A DNA stretch of 64,000 bases from Arcuatula senhousia (taxonomy: Eukaryota > Mollusca > Bivalvia > Mytilida > Mytilidae), in the NCBI GenBank assembly GCA_963971305.1, contig OZ020313.1, positions 19,727,260-19,791,259 of the forward strand, read 5' to 3'. Position numbers and translations under genes: made by a program. Shown piece after piece: positions 32,269 to 44,800 of this stretch (position 1 is its first letter; the number at the start of each line of letters is the position of its first letter). The notes beneath the pieces are model-generated. The model ran no database searches. It was not told the origin of the DNA and worked only from the letters and a program-made list of their open reading frames with translations.

Positions 32269-33969
32269 ATGGCGACGAACGTTCCCCACTGTGGACTTTG
32301 CAAAGCGGTGGATATTCTAAAGACATCTGTAGTTTGGTGCTTTGAGTGCGAAAGTGGACTATGTTTCGATTGTGAAAAGAGACATAAAGCGGTGAAGACA
32401 ACAAAGTCGCACCAAACCATATCGATCGACAAACACCACCACCTCCCATCTGAGATATTGAAAATTTCACAAATATGCCCAGACCATAACGAGCGGTTCC
32501 ATTCATACTGCGGAATTCACGAACGTCCTTGCTGTGTTGATTGCATCATCAAATCGCACAAGGAATGCAAAACATTAACACCGATTCAGGAAATCGTTAG
32601 TGGTATAAAAACGTCAAACGTTTTGCGCGAATGTGAAGAAAGTCTAAGCGAAATCCAGGAAAACATTTCCTCCATCATCAGAGATCGACAACATAATTTA
32701 TCTTCTCTGAAAACCGAAAGGAAGAGAATAGAGTCAGAAATAAGAGAAACAAAACGGAAGGTCATCAGACATATAGATACGATTGAAGAGAACCTTCTAC
32801 GACAACTCGGTAAAGTGGAAGATTCTGAGAATTCCAAAATTCGATCTTTGATTTTATCGTTAGAACAGAATGAAAAAGAAATCAATGACATGAAATTGGA
32901 TTTGGCAGCCATCAAAGAGCACGCATCAGAATTACAAACCTTTATGGCAATGAAGAATGTAGAGAGGATGTCCTCAGAAAAACACACACTAATTGAAAAG
33001 TTATGTTCCGATGGAAGTCTTGAAAATTCTCATCTATCCGGTGAACTTGACAAAATGTTGAAAACAATAGAAAAAAGTATTCCGACTTTTGGACGTGTAT
33101 CACTGGAATCAAGACCGCTTACCGTTGTTCTTAAGAAGAAGAAAGATAAACAAGCACAATTACATTTCCCAAATGTCAGGACTATTGATAGTATTGGACT
33201 TGATCTCATTAGGTCGATTGACGTGAAGAAACTTTGTTTATTTGGATGTTGTTTCCTACCAGATGGTAGATACGCCGTAGCAAGTTATCAAGAAAGCTGT
33301 ATCGTAGTGATGAAAGAGGACGGAACCGTAGACTGTCAGATTGATGTCAGGCCTTATAATATCATTGACATAACCCACATACCATCCACCAACACCTTGG
33401 CAGCCACTACAGGAGGAGAAGGAGGAAGAGGAGGATGCTGTATCAATATGATCAATATAGACACCAGGAGGATCGTAAAGTCTTTCCCGACTGACACTGA
33501 TGACTATGGAATCTCATACAGAGATGGAAACCTTATCTACTGTGCCAGGAATGTCGGGATCTGTCAAATTGATTTAAAAAATGGAAAGAAATCGACGATA
33601 AAGAGCATTCCAAGCATGTCTGCTTTCTCGTATATAGCGTCACATCGAGATCATCTGTTCTACACTAACAATGATGCTCATACCGTGACATGTTGTAGTA
33701 TGAATGGAACTATAGTGTGGAAGTTTAAAGATGAGAACGTTTTGCGTTATCCGGAAGGAATTAGTGTTGACCAAAACGGAAACGTGTTTGTTCTCAGTTA
33801 TGATACCCACAATCTTGTTGTTCTATCATCGGACGGTTCGCGTCACTCTGAATTGTTGTCTGATAAAGATGGACTGTCATCACCTGTAGCGTTAGACTAT
33901 GATCAGACTCGTGATCGACTTCTTCTGACAAACGATGAGGAGAAGATGTTTCTGTACAAACTGAAATAA
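32269..33969 (+). CDS. TRIM-like protein: two B-boxes, coiled coil, C-terminal propeller (no RING)
   Basis: A 566-residue intact protein in one coding exon. The start chosen is ATG 32269, because a splice acceptor (TTACTGTATTACAG) ends five bases before it; the in-frame sequence upstream to 32152 is probably intron. Residues 8-48 are a B-box 1-type zinc site (C8, C11, C24, C27, C32, C35, H39, H48). Residues 70-100 are a B-box 2 (C70, H73, C81, C89, C92, H97, C100). A charged coiled coil spans about 118-230. From about 310 to the end are NHL-like beta-propeller repeats (LPDGRYAVAS, VDQNGNVFVLS, LDYDQTRDRLLLT). Proteins of the TRIM2/3/56/71 type act as ubiquitin ligases or regulators of RNA and innate immunity. 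With no RING here, ligase activity is doubtful and a scaffold or sensor role is inference. The family is much expanded in bivalves. Confidence 0.9.
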   Translation: MATNVPHCGLCKAVDILKTSVVWCFECESGLCFDCEKRHKAVKTTKSHQTISIDKHHHLPSEILKISQICPDHNERFHSYCGIHERPCCVDCIIKSHKECKTLTPIQEIVSGIKTSNVLRECEESLSEIQENISSIIRDRQHNLSSLKTERKRIESEIRETKRKVIRHIDTIEENLLRQLGKVEDSENSKIRSLILSLEQNEKEINDMKLDLAAIKEHASELQTFMAMKNVERMSSEKHTLIEKLCSDGSLENSHLSGELDKMLKTIEKSIPTFGRVSLESRPLTVVLKKKKDKQAQLHFPNVRTIDSIGLDLIRSIDVKKLCLFGCCFLPDGRYAVASYQESCIVVMKEDGTVDCQIDVRPYNIIDITHIPSTNTLAATTGGEGGRGGCCINMINIDTRRIVKSFPTDTDDYGISYRDGNLIYCARNVGICQIDLKNGKKSTIKSIPSMSAFSYIASHRDHLFYTNNDAHTVTCCSMNGTIVWKFKDENVLRYPEGISVDQNGNVFVLSYDTHNLVVLSSDGSRHSELLSDKDGLSSPVALDYDQTRDRLLLTNDEEKMFLYKLK

Positions 33970-34155
33970 CTGTACGCATAAAGAAAAAAATGGATGTACA
34001 TACATATGTAATACTGCTTTTGTAAATAGAAAACCAAGTCCCTGTCATTTTTCCTTAACTACAACAACATTGTACAGGTTTAATATTTTATTTATATTCA
34101 ACCTTTTTTTTAGATTAACTTAATTTCATTTTTACTTACTTTATGTTTTAGATGA

Positions 34156-34161
34156 AATAAA
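34156..34161 (+). terminator. Polyadenylation signal of the TRIM-like gene
   Basis: AATAAA about 190 bp after the stop codon. A second AATAAA lies at 34268-34273 and could be used instead. Confidence 0.5.
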
Positions 34162-34273
34162 ATGTAGAAACTTTTCATATTTATATAAAACAACATGTTT
34201 ATTTTCACTGCTTGTAAGTCAATCGCTCGTTGTAATGAAATGTTAATTCCTTTATAACTTAGTGTGCAATAAA

Positions 34274-35027
34274 AGTTTCAACAAAATTACCGAGTAGGAA
34301 TGATCAATATCAAAAAGCTCCAAGACAAATTAAATAACAACTAAGTTAATGACAAAAAACTTAAAACGCGTGTTTTACTTAAAATGTAAACGTTTTTTTG
34401 GGGGGCTTTAACACTTAATTTGAAAACAAATCGACATAGGGACATGTTGTATGATGCCAAAGTAAAAATTATAAGTTGCTGTTTTCTCTTTTCGAGGGGG
34501 AGATGCTTGCAGCTAATTTACCCAGGTCTTGTCAATGAGATTGTACGTTAATGGTGTGACAGTCTTAAATAGTTGTGGTAGTCTATATCGACAAGGTTGA
34601 TATCCTCAGTGCTGAACAAAGCTTCCCTGTTTGAACGTTTGAAATGTTTTCTTGTAAATATCAACGTAAAATCTTGAACATTCTATGTTCTGATGGGGGT
34701 TCTTCGCAAGGAAACGTCACTCTGTTTTTAAGATATTCACAATTGCTTTGCTATTTCATCTAGCATTTGGGATGTATCACGACTTCCTTGATAAAGCAAT
34801 ACGGCTGACAAGCAAATTACGTTGCTCTAAGGCTGATGTCAAAGATTTTAAGGAAACATCATGTGCTTATAGACAAATACAGAATATCTAACTCTCAGAT
34901 GAGCACAGATGATGGTTTGGCATAAGGTTTGGTTATATCATCCTTTCCGGATTTTACAAGCACTAAATCGTTCTTTGGTAACGTCACGGGTGTGCTTTAT
35001 ATCAAGGAGGAATTGCACCTTGCTAAG
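34274..35027. other. Intergenic, no gene recognised
   Basis: Region downstream of the TRIM-like gene. No coding frame or repeat recognised until the TIR element at 35028. Confidence 0.45.
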
Positions 35028-35277
35028 GGACCGACAATTTAACTTGAGGGGTGCCTTGGTTTTTTCCTAAAAGAATATTCTGAAAATTATTTCTGATGAA
35101 AAAAATATTTTGGCAGCAGAGGATAAGAAAAAAATATTCTGAAGAAGGATTTCTGCCATATAAAATAATGATAATAATGCAAAAAATATTCTGTCGCGAC
35201 GCCTTCGAAAAATAAATAATTTTCTGACCCTTGAAAACAAAAAACCAAGCCCCCCCTTTCAAGTTAAATGGTGGTTT
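35028..35277. mobile_element. TIR element of about 250 bp, possibly MITE
   Basis: Ends carry CAATTTAACTTGAGGGG on the left and its inverted partner CATTTAACTTGAAAGGGG on the right. The interior repeats AAAAAATATTCTG, like the AAAAAATAATCTGG motif inside the TIR element at 23094-23353. A clear target duplication was not found. A 194-residue minus-strand frame covering this element and its neighbour is not a convincing gene. Confidence 0.5.
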
Positions 35278-35718
35278 AGTTGTGTTTTTTTTTTCTTTTT
35301 TTTTTTTTTTGTTATGTGGTTTGTTTCGTTGTGATGATTTTTGTCTACCAATTTTGTCTTTGTCTTTTCGGTATAATGATGTTTGATTACCCCTTTGGTA
35401 CACCTTTGCTTCTTTTAATAGAAAATAATGAGATGTGGAATTAGTGTATGTGACACCGACCACTATCAAGCGACAGTTCAGAAAAACCACAATGGAAAAC
35501 CGCCAGCTGCCTTCAACGATGCCAGTAGGCGCTGCTCGCGGTCTGCAATTGGTCCATCGTCTAAATAAAATGCATACGATAAATCTATTAAAAATGAATA
35601 AACTCAATGATTTTTCTGTTGTTTGAACCGAAATTTAGGCATTGACTTTTTTTCTTTAATACATGTATATTGGAAAGTTTGCACCATATTTGATAAATTT
35701 TTGAGGCCATCAAAATCT
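35278..35718. other. Spacer with poly-T tract up to the assembly gap
   Basis: It contains a long T-run (35285-35311) and a piece near 35500-35545 that resembles 27370-27400. No gene recognised. Confidence 0.4.
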
Positions 35719-35818
35719 NNNNNNNNNNNNNNNNNNNNNNNNNNNNNNNNNNNNNNNNNNNNNNNNNNNNNNNNNNNNNNNNNNNNNNNNNNNNNNNNNN
35801 NNNNNNNNNNNNNNNNNN
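35719..35818. other. Assembly gap (100 N)
   Basis: Exactly 100 N, the usual placeholder for a gap of unknown size. The satellite begins immediately after it, so the true length of the array is unknown. Confidence 0.98.
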
Positions 35819-38800
35819 ATGGTCAAAGTAGGGTCCCCCTGGCCATATAACCCTTCGTCTTGCTACTGCCTATGCTTAGCCCCTACGGCAAAGTTTGGAC
35901 CGAGCTTTTGGATTTGCTAGCTCTATGCTAGCATAATCCATTCCAAAATCCCAGCTGGGTAAATTTTTCATTGTTCCACAATCCATGGTCAAAGTAGGGT
36001 CCCCCTGGCCATATAACCCTTCGTCTTGGTACTGCCTATGCTTAGCCCCTACGCAAAGTTTGGACCGAGCTTTTGGATTTGCTAGCTCTATGCTAGCATA
36101 ATCCATTCTCAAAATCCCCAGCTGGGTAAATTTTTCCATTGTTCCACAATCCATGGTCAAAGTAGGGTCCCCCTGGCCATATAACCCTTCGTCTTGCTAC
36201 TGCCTATGCTTAGCCCCTACGGCAAAGTTTGGACCGAGCTTTTGGGATTTGCTAGCTCTATGCTAGCATAATCCATTCCCAAAATCCCCAGCTGGGTAAA
36301 TTTTTCATTGTTCCACAATCATGGTCAAAGTAGGGTCCCCCTGGCCATATAACCCTTCGTCTTGGTACTGCCTATGCTTAGCCCCTACGGCAAAGTTTGG
36401 ACCGAGCTTTTGGGATTTGCTAGCTCTATGCTAGCATAATCCATTCTCAAAATCCCCAGCTGGGTAAATTTTTCATTGTTCCACAATCCATGGTCAAAGT
36501 AGGGTCCCCCTGGCCATATAACCCTTCGTCTTGCTACTGCCTATGCTTAGCCCCTACGGCAAAGTTTGGACCGAGCTTTTGGGATTTGCTAGCTCTATGC
36601 TAGCATAATCCATTCCCAAAATCCCCAGCTGGGTAAATTTTTCATTGTTCCACAATCCATGGTCAAAGTAGGGTCCCCCTGGCCATATAACCCTTCGTCT
36701 TGGTACTGCCTATGCTTAGCCCCTACGGCAAAGTTTGGACCGAGCTTTTGGGATTTGCTAGCTCTATGCTAGCATAATCCATTCTCAAAATCCCCAGCTG
36801 GGTAAATTTTTCATTGTTCCACAATCCATGGTCAAAGTAGGGTCCCCCTGGCCATATAACCCTTCGTCTTGCTACTGCCTATGCTTAGCCCCTACGGCAA
36901 AGTTTGGACCGAGCTTTTGGGATTTGCTAGCTCTATGCTAGCATAATCCATTCCCAAAATCCCCAGCTGGGTAAATTTTTCATTGTTCCACAATCCATGG
37001 TCAAAGTAGGGTCCCCCTGGCCATATAACCCTTCGTCTTGGTACTGCCTATGCTTAGCCCCTACGGCAAAGTTTGGACCGAGCTTTTGGGATTTGCTAGC
37101 TCTATGCTAGCATAATCCATTCTCAAAATCCCCAGCTGGGTAAATTTTTCATTGTTCCACAATCCATGGTCAAAGTAGGGTCCCCCTGGCCATATAACCC
37201 TTCGTCTTGCTACTGCCTATGCTTAGCCCCTACGGCAAAGTTTGGACCGAGCTTTTGGGATTTGCTAGCTCTATGCTAGCATAATCCATTCCCAAAATCC
37301 CCAGCTGGGTAAATTTTTCATTGTTCCACAATCCATGGTCAAAGTAGGGTCCCCCTGGCCATATAACCCTTCGTCTTGGTACTGCCTATGCTTAGCCCCT
37401 ACGGCAAAGTTTGGACCGAGCTTTTGGGATTTGCTAGCTCTATGCTAGCATAATCCATTCTCAAAATCCCCAGCTGGGTAAATTTTTCATTGTTCCACAA
37501 TCCATGGTCAAAGTAGGGTCCCCCTGGCCATATAACCCTTCGTCTTGCTACTGCCTATGCTTAGCCCCTACGGCAAAGTTTGGACCGAGCTTTTGGGATT
37601 TGCTAGCTCTATGCTAGCATAATCCATTCCCAAAATCCCCAGCTGGGTAAATTTTTCATTGTTCCACAATCCATGGTCAAAGTAGGGTCCCCCTGGCCAT
37701 ATAACCCTTCGTCTTGGTACTGCCTATGCTTAGCCCCTACGGCAAAGTTTGGACCGAGCTTTTGGGATTTGCTAGCTCTATGCTAGCATAATCCATTCTC
37801 AAAATCCCCAGCTGGGTAAATTTTTCATTGTTCCACAATCCATGGTCAAAGTAGGGTCCCCCTGGCCATATAACCCTTCGTCTTGCTACTGCCTATGCTT
37901 AGCCCCTACGGCAAAGTTTGGACCGAGCTTTTGGGATTTGCTAGCTCTATGCTAGCATAATCCATTCCCAAAATCCCCAGCTGGGTAAATTTTTCATTGT
38001 TCCACAATCCATGGTCAAAGTAGGGTCCCCCTGGCCATATAACCCTTCGTCTTGGTACTGCCTATGCTTAGCCCCTACGGCAAAGTTTGGACCGAGCTTT
38101 TGGGATTTGCTAGCTCTATGCTAGCATAATCCATTCTCAAAATCCCCAGCTGGGTAAATTTTTCATTGTTCCACAATCCATGGTCAAAGTAGGGTCCCCC
38201 TGGCCATATAACCCTTCGTCTTGCTACTGCCTATGCTTAGCCCCTACGGCAAAGTTTGGACCGAGCTTTTGGGATTTGCTAGCTCTATGCTAGCATAATC
38301 CATTCCCAAAATCCCCAGCTGGGTAAATTTTTCATTGTTCCACAATCCATGGTCAAAGTAGGGTCCCCCTGGCCATATAACCCTTCGTCTTGGTACTGCC
38401 TATGCTTAGCCCCTACGGCAAAGTTTGGACCGAGCTTTTGGGATTTGCTAGCTCTATGCTAGCATAATCCATTCTCAAAATCCCCAGCTGGGTAAATTTT
38501 TCATTGTTCCACAATCCATGGTCAAAGTAGGGTCCCCTGGCCATATAACCCTTCGTCTTGCTACTGCCTATGCTTAGCCCCTACGGCAAAGTTTGGACCG
38601 AGCTTTTGGGATTTGCTAGCTCTATGCTAGCATAATCCATTCCCAAAATCCCCAGCTGGGTAAATTTTTCATTGTTCCACAATCCATGGTCAAAGTAGGG
38701 TCCCCCTGGCCATATAACCCTTCGTCTTGGTACTGCCTATGCTTAGCCCCTACGGCAAAGTTTGGACCGAGCTTTTGGGATTTGCTAGCTCTATGCTAGC

Positions 38801-41800
38801 ATAATCCATTCTCAAAATCCCCAGCTGGGTAAATTTTTCATTGTTCCACAATCCATGGTCAAAGTAGGGTCCCCCTGGCCATATAACCCTTCGTCTTGCT
38901 ACTGCCTATGCTTAGCCCCTACGGCAAAGTTTGGACCGAGCTTTTGGATTTGCTAGCTCTATGCTAGCATAATCCATTCTCAAAATCCCCAGCTGGGTAA
39001 ATTTTTCATTGTTCCACAATCCATGGTCAAAGTAGGGTCCCCCTGGCCATATAACCCTTCGTCTTGCTACTGCCTATGCTTAGCCCCTACGGCAAAGTTT
39101 GGACCGAGCTTTTGGGATTTGCTAGCTCTATGCTAGCATAATCCATTCCCAAAATCCCCAGCTGGGTAAATTTTTCATTGTTCCACAATCCATGGTCAAA
39201 GTAGGGTCCCCCTGGCCATATAACCCTTCGTCTTGGTACTGCCTATGCTTAGCCCCTACGGCAAAGTTTGGACCGAGCTTTTGGGATTTGCTAGCTCTAT
39301 GCTAGCATAATCCATTCTCAAAATCCCCAGCTGGGTAAATTTTTCATTGTTCCACAATCCATGGTCAAAGTAGGGTCCCCCTGGCCATATAACCCTTCGT
39401 CTTGCTACTGCCTATGCTTAGCCCCTACGGCAAAGTTTGGACCGAGCTTTTGGGATTTGCTAGCTCTATGCTAGCATAATCCATTCCCAAAATCCCCAGC
39501 TGGGTAAATTTTTCATTGTTCCACAATCCATGGTCAAAGTAGGGTCCCCCTGGCCATATAACCCTTCGTCTTGGTACTGCCTATGCTTAGCCCCTACGGC
39601 AAAGTTTGGACCGAGCTTTTGGGATTTGCTAGCTCTATGCTAGCATAATCCATTCTCAAAATCCCCAGCTGGGTAAATTTTTCATTGTTCCACAATCCAT
39701 GGTCAAAGTAGGGTCCCCCTGGCCATATAACCCTTCGTCTTGCTACTGCCTATGCTTAGCCCCTACGGCAAAGTTTGGACCGAGCTTTTGGGATTTGCTA
39801 GCTCTATGCTAGCATAATCCATTCCCAAAATCCCCAGCTGGGTAAATTTTTCATTGTTCCACAATCCATGGTCAAAGTAGGGTCCCCCTGGCCATATAAC
39901 CCTTCGTCTTGGTACTGCCTATGCTTAGCCCCTACGGCAAAGTTTGGACCGAGCTTTTGGGATTTGCTAGCTCTATGCTAGCATAATCCATTCTCAAAAT
40001 CCCCAGCTGGGTAAATTTTTCATTGTTCCACAATCCATGGTCAAAGTAGGGTCCCCCTGGCCATATAACCCTTCGTCTTGCTACTGCCTATGCTTAGCCC
40101 CTACGGCAAAGTTTGGACCGAGCTTTTGGGATTTGCTAGCTCTATGCTAGCATAATCCATTCCCAAAATCCCCAGCTGGGTAAATTTTTCATTGTTCCAC
40201 AATCCATGGTCAAAGTAGGGTCCCCCTGGCCATATAACCCTTCGTCTTGGTACTGCCTATGCTTAGCCCCTACGGCAAAGTTTGGACCGAGCTTTTGGGA
40301 TTTGCTAGCTCTATGCTAGCATAATCCATTCTCAAAATCCCCAGCTGGGTAAATTTTTCATTGTTCCACAATCCATGGTCAAAGTAGGGTCCCCCTGGCC
40401 ATATAACCCTTCGTCTTGCTACTGCCTATGCTTAGCCCCTACGGCAAAGTTTGGACCGAGCTTTTGGGATTTGCTAGCTCTATGCTAGCATAATCCATTC
40501 CCAAAATCCCCAGCTGGGTAAATTTTTCATTGTTCCACAATCCATGGTCAAAGTAGGGTCCCCCTGGCCATATAACCCTTCGTCTTGGTACTGCCTATGC
40601 TTAGCCCCTACGGCAAAGTTTGGACCGAGCTTTTGGGATTTGCTAGCTCTATGCTAGCATAATCCATTCTCAAAATCCCCAGCTGGGTAAATTTTTCATT
40701 GTTCCACAATCCATGGTCAAAGTAGGGTCCCCCTGGCCATATAACCCTTCGTCTTGCTACTGCCTATGCTTAGCCCCTACGGCAAAGTTTGGACCGAGCT
40801 TTTGGGATTTGCTAGCTCTATGCTAGCATAATCCATTCCCAAAATCCCCAGCTGGGTAAATTTTTCATTGTTCCACAATCCATGGTCAAAGTAGGGTCCC
40901 CCTGGCCATATAACCCTTCGTCTTGGTACTGCCTATGCTTAGCCCCTACGGCAAAGTTTGGACCGAGCTTTTGGGATTTGCTAGCTCTATGCTAGCATAA
41001 TCCATTCTCAAAATCCCCAGCTGGGTAAATTTTTCATTGTTCCACAATCCATGGTCAAAGTAGGGTCCCCCTGGCCATATAACCCTTCGTCTTGCTACTG
41101 CCTATGCTTAGCCCCTACGGCAAAGTTTGGACCGAGCTTTTGGGATTTGCTAGCTCTATGCTAGCATAATCCATTCCCAAAATCCCCAGCTGGGTAAATT
41201 TTTCATTGTTCCACAATCCATGGTCAAAGTAGGGTCCCCCTGGCCATATAACCCTTCGTCTTGGTACTGCCTATGCTTAGCCCCTACGGCAAAGTTTGGA
41301 CCGAGCTTTTGGGATTTGCTAGCTCTATGCTAGCATAATCCATTCTCAAAATCCCCAGCTGGGTAAATTTTTCATTGTTCCACAATCCATGGTCAAAGTA
41401 GGGTCCCCCTGGCCATATAACCCTTCGTCTTGCTACTGCCTATGCTTAGCCCCTACGGCAAAGTTTGGACCGAGCTTTTGGGATTTGCTAGCTCTATGCT
41501 AGCATAATCCATTCCCAAAATCCCCAGCTGGGTAAATTTTTCATTGTTCCACAATCCATGGTCAAAGTAGGGTCCCCCTGGCCATATAACCCTTCGTCTT
41601 GGTACTGCCTATGCTTAGCCCCTACGGCAAAGTTTGGACCGAGCTTTTGGGATTTGCTAGCTCTATGCTAGCATAATCCATTCTCAAAATCCCCAGCTGG
41701 GTAAATTTTTCATTGTTCCACAATCCATGGTCAAAGTAGGGTCCCCCTGGCCATATAACCCTTCGTCTTGCTACTGCCTATGCTTAGCCCCTACGGCAAA

Positions 41801-44800
41801 GTTTGGACCGAGCTTTTGGGATTTGCTAGCTCTATGCTAGCATAATCCATTCCCAAAATCCCCAGCTGGGTAAATTTTTCATTGTTCCACAATCCATGGT
41901 CAAAGTAGGGTCCCCCTGGCCATATAACCCTTCGTCTTGGTACTGCCTATGCTTAGCCCCTACGGCAAAGTTTGGACCGAGCTTTTGGGATTTGCTAGCT
42001 CTATGCTAGCATAATCCATTCTCAAAATCCCCAGCTGGGTAAATTTTTCATTGTTCCACAATCCATGGTCAAAGTAGGGTCCCCCTGGCCATATAACCCT
42101 TCGTCTTGCTACTGCCTATGCTTAGCCCCTACGGCAAAGTTTGGACCGAGCTTTTGGGATTTGCTAGCTCTATGCTAGCATAATCCATTCCCAAAATCCC
42201 CAGCTGGGTAAATTTTTCATTGTTCCACAATCCATGGTCAAAGTAGGGTCCCCCTGGCCATATAACCCTTCGTCTTGGTACTGCCTATGCTTAGCCCCTA
42301 CGGCAAAGTTTGGACCGAGCTTTTGGGATTTGCTAGCTCTATGCTAGCATAATCCATTCTCAAAATCCCCAGCTGGGTAAATTTTTCATTGTTCCACAAT
42401 CCATGGTCAAAGTAGGGTCCCCCTGGCCATATAACCCTTCGTCTTGCTACTGCCTATGCTTAGCCCCTACGGCAAAGTTTGGACCGAGCTTTTGGGATTT
42501 GCTAGCTCTATGCTAGCATAATCCATTCTCAAAATCCCCAGCTGGGTAAATTTTTCATTGTTCCACAATCCATGGTCAAAGTAGGGTCCCCCTGGCCATA
42601 TAACCCTTCGTCTTGGTACTGCCTATGCTTAGCCCCTACGGCAAAGTTTGGACCGAGCTTTTGGGATTTGCTAGCTCTATGCTAGCATAATCCATTCTCA
42701 AAATCCCCAGCTGGGTAAATTTTTCATTGTTCCACAATCCATGGTCAAAGTAGGGTCCCCCTGGCCATATAACCCTTCGTCTTGCTACTGCCTATGCTTA
42801 GCCCCTACGGCAAAGTTTGGACCGAGCTTTTGGGATTTGCTAGCTCTATGCTAGCATAATCCATTCCCAAAATCCCCAGCTGGGTAAATTTTTCATTGTT
42901 CCACAATCCATGGTCAAAGTAGGGTCCCCCTGGCCATATAACCCTTCGTCTTGGTACTGCCTATGCTTAGCCCCTACGGCAAAGTTTGGACCGAGCTTTT
43001 GGGATTTGCTAGCTCTATGCTAGCATAATCCATTCTCAAAATCCCCAGCTGGGTAAATTTTTCATTGTTCCACAATCCATGGTCAAAGTAGGGTCCCCCT
43101 GGCCATATAACCCTTCGTCTTGCTACTGCCTATGCTTAGCCCCTACGGCAAAGTTTGGACCGAGCTTTTGGGATTTGCTAGCTCTATGCTAGCATAATCC
43201 ATTCTCAAAATCCCCAGCTGGGTAAATTTTTCATTGTTCCACAATCCATGGTCAAAGTAGGGTCCCCCTGGCCATATAACCCTTCGTCTTGGTACTGCCT
43301 ATGCTTAGCCCCTACGGCAAAGTTTGGACCGAGCTTTTGGGATTTGCTAGCTCTATGCTAGCATAATCCATTCTCAAAATCCCCAGCTGGGTAAATTTTT
43401 CATTGTTCCACAATCCATGGTCAAAGTAGGGTCCCCCTGGCCATATAACCCTTCGTCTTGCTACTGCCTATGCTTAGCCCCTACGGCAAAGTTTGGACCG
43501 AGCTTTTGGGATTTGCTAGCTCTATGCTAGCATAATCCATTCCCAAAATCCCCAGCTGGGTAAATTTTTCATTGTTCCACAATCCATGGTCAAAGTAGGG
43601 TCCCCCTGGCCATATAACCCTTCGTCTTGGTACTGCCTATGCTTAGCCCCTACGGCAAAGTTTGGACCGAGCTTTTGGGATTTGCTAGCTCTATGCTAGC
43701 ATAATCCATTCTCAAAATCCCCAGCTGGGTAAATTTTTCATTGTTCCACAATCCATGGTCAAAGTAGGGTCCCCCTGGCCATATAACCCTTCGTCTTGCT
43801 ACTGCCTATGCTTAGCCCCTACGGCAAAGTTTGGACCGAGCTTTTGGGATTTGCTAGCTCTATGCTAGCATAATCCATTCTCAAAATCCCCAGCTGGGTA
43901 AATTTTTCATTGTTCCACAATCCATGGTCAAAGTAGGGTCCCCCTGGCCATATAACCCTTCGTCTTGGTACTGCCTATGCTTAGCCCCTACGGCAAAGTT
44001 TGGACCGAGCTTTTGGGATTTGCTAGCTCTATGCTAGCATAATCCATTCTCAAAATCCCCAGCTGGGTAAATTTTTCATTGTTCCACAATCCATGGTCAA
44101 AGTAGGGTCCCCCTGGCCATATAACCCTTCGTCTTGCTACTGCCTATGCTTAGCCCCTACGGCAAAGTTTGGACCGAGCTTTTGGGATTTGCTAGCTCTA
44201 TGCTAGCATAATCCATTCCCAAAATCCCCAGCTGGGTAAATTTTTCATTGTTCCACAATCCATGGTCAAAGTAGGGTCCCCCTGGCCATATAACCCTTCG
44301 TCTTGGTACTGCCTATGCTTAGCCCCTACGGCAAAGTTTGGACCGAGCTTTTGGGATTTGCTAGCTCTATGCTAGCATAATCCATTCTCAAAATCCCCAG
44401 CTGGGTAAATTTTTCATTGTTCCACAATCCATGGTCAAAGTAGGGTCCCCCTGGCCATATAACCCTTCGTCTTGCTACTGCCTATGCTTAGCCCCTACGG
44501 CAAAGTTTGGACCGAGCTTTTGGGATTTGCTAGCTCTATGCTAGCATAATCCATTCCCAAAATCCCCAGCTGGGTAAATTTTTCATTGTTCCACAATCCA
44601 TGGTCAAAGTAGGGTCCCCCTGGCCATATAACCCTTCGTCTTGGTACTGCCTATGCTTAGCCCCTACGGCAAAGTTTGGACCGAGCTTTTGGGATTTGCT
44701 AGCTCTATGCTAGCATAATCCATTCCCAAAATCCCCAGCTGGGTAAATTTTTCATTGTTCCACAATCCATGGTCAAAGTAGGGTCCCCCTGGCCATATAA

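Noticed and set aside
32250..32987. Minus-strand frames inside the TRIM-like gene
   Set aside because: Antisense shadows of a clearly conserved plus-strand protein.
35023..35607. 194-residue minus-strand frame
   Set aside because: It runs through a TIR element, a poly-T tract and old repeat; lysine-rich low-complexity sequence with no recognisable domain.
35876..36160. 94-residue frame in the satellite
   Set aside because: It exists only because of shortened monomers beside the gap and is broken in regular 169-bp monomers.
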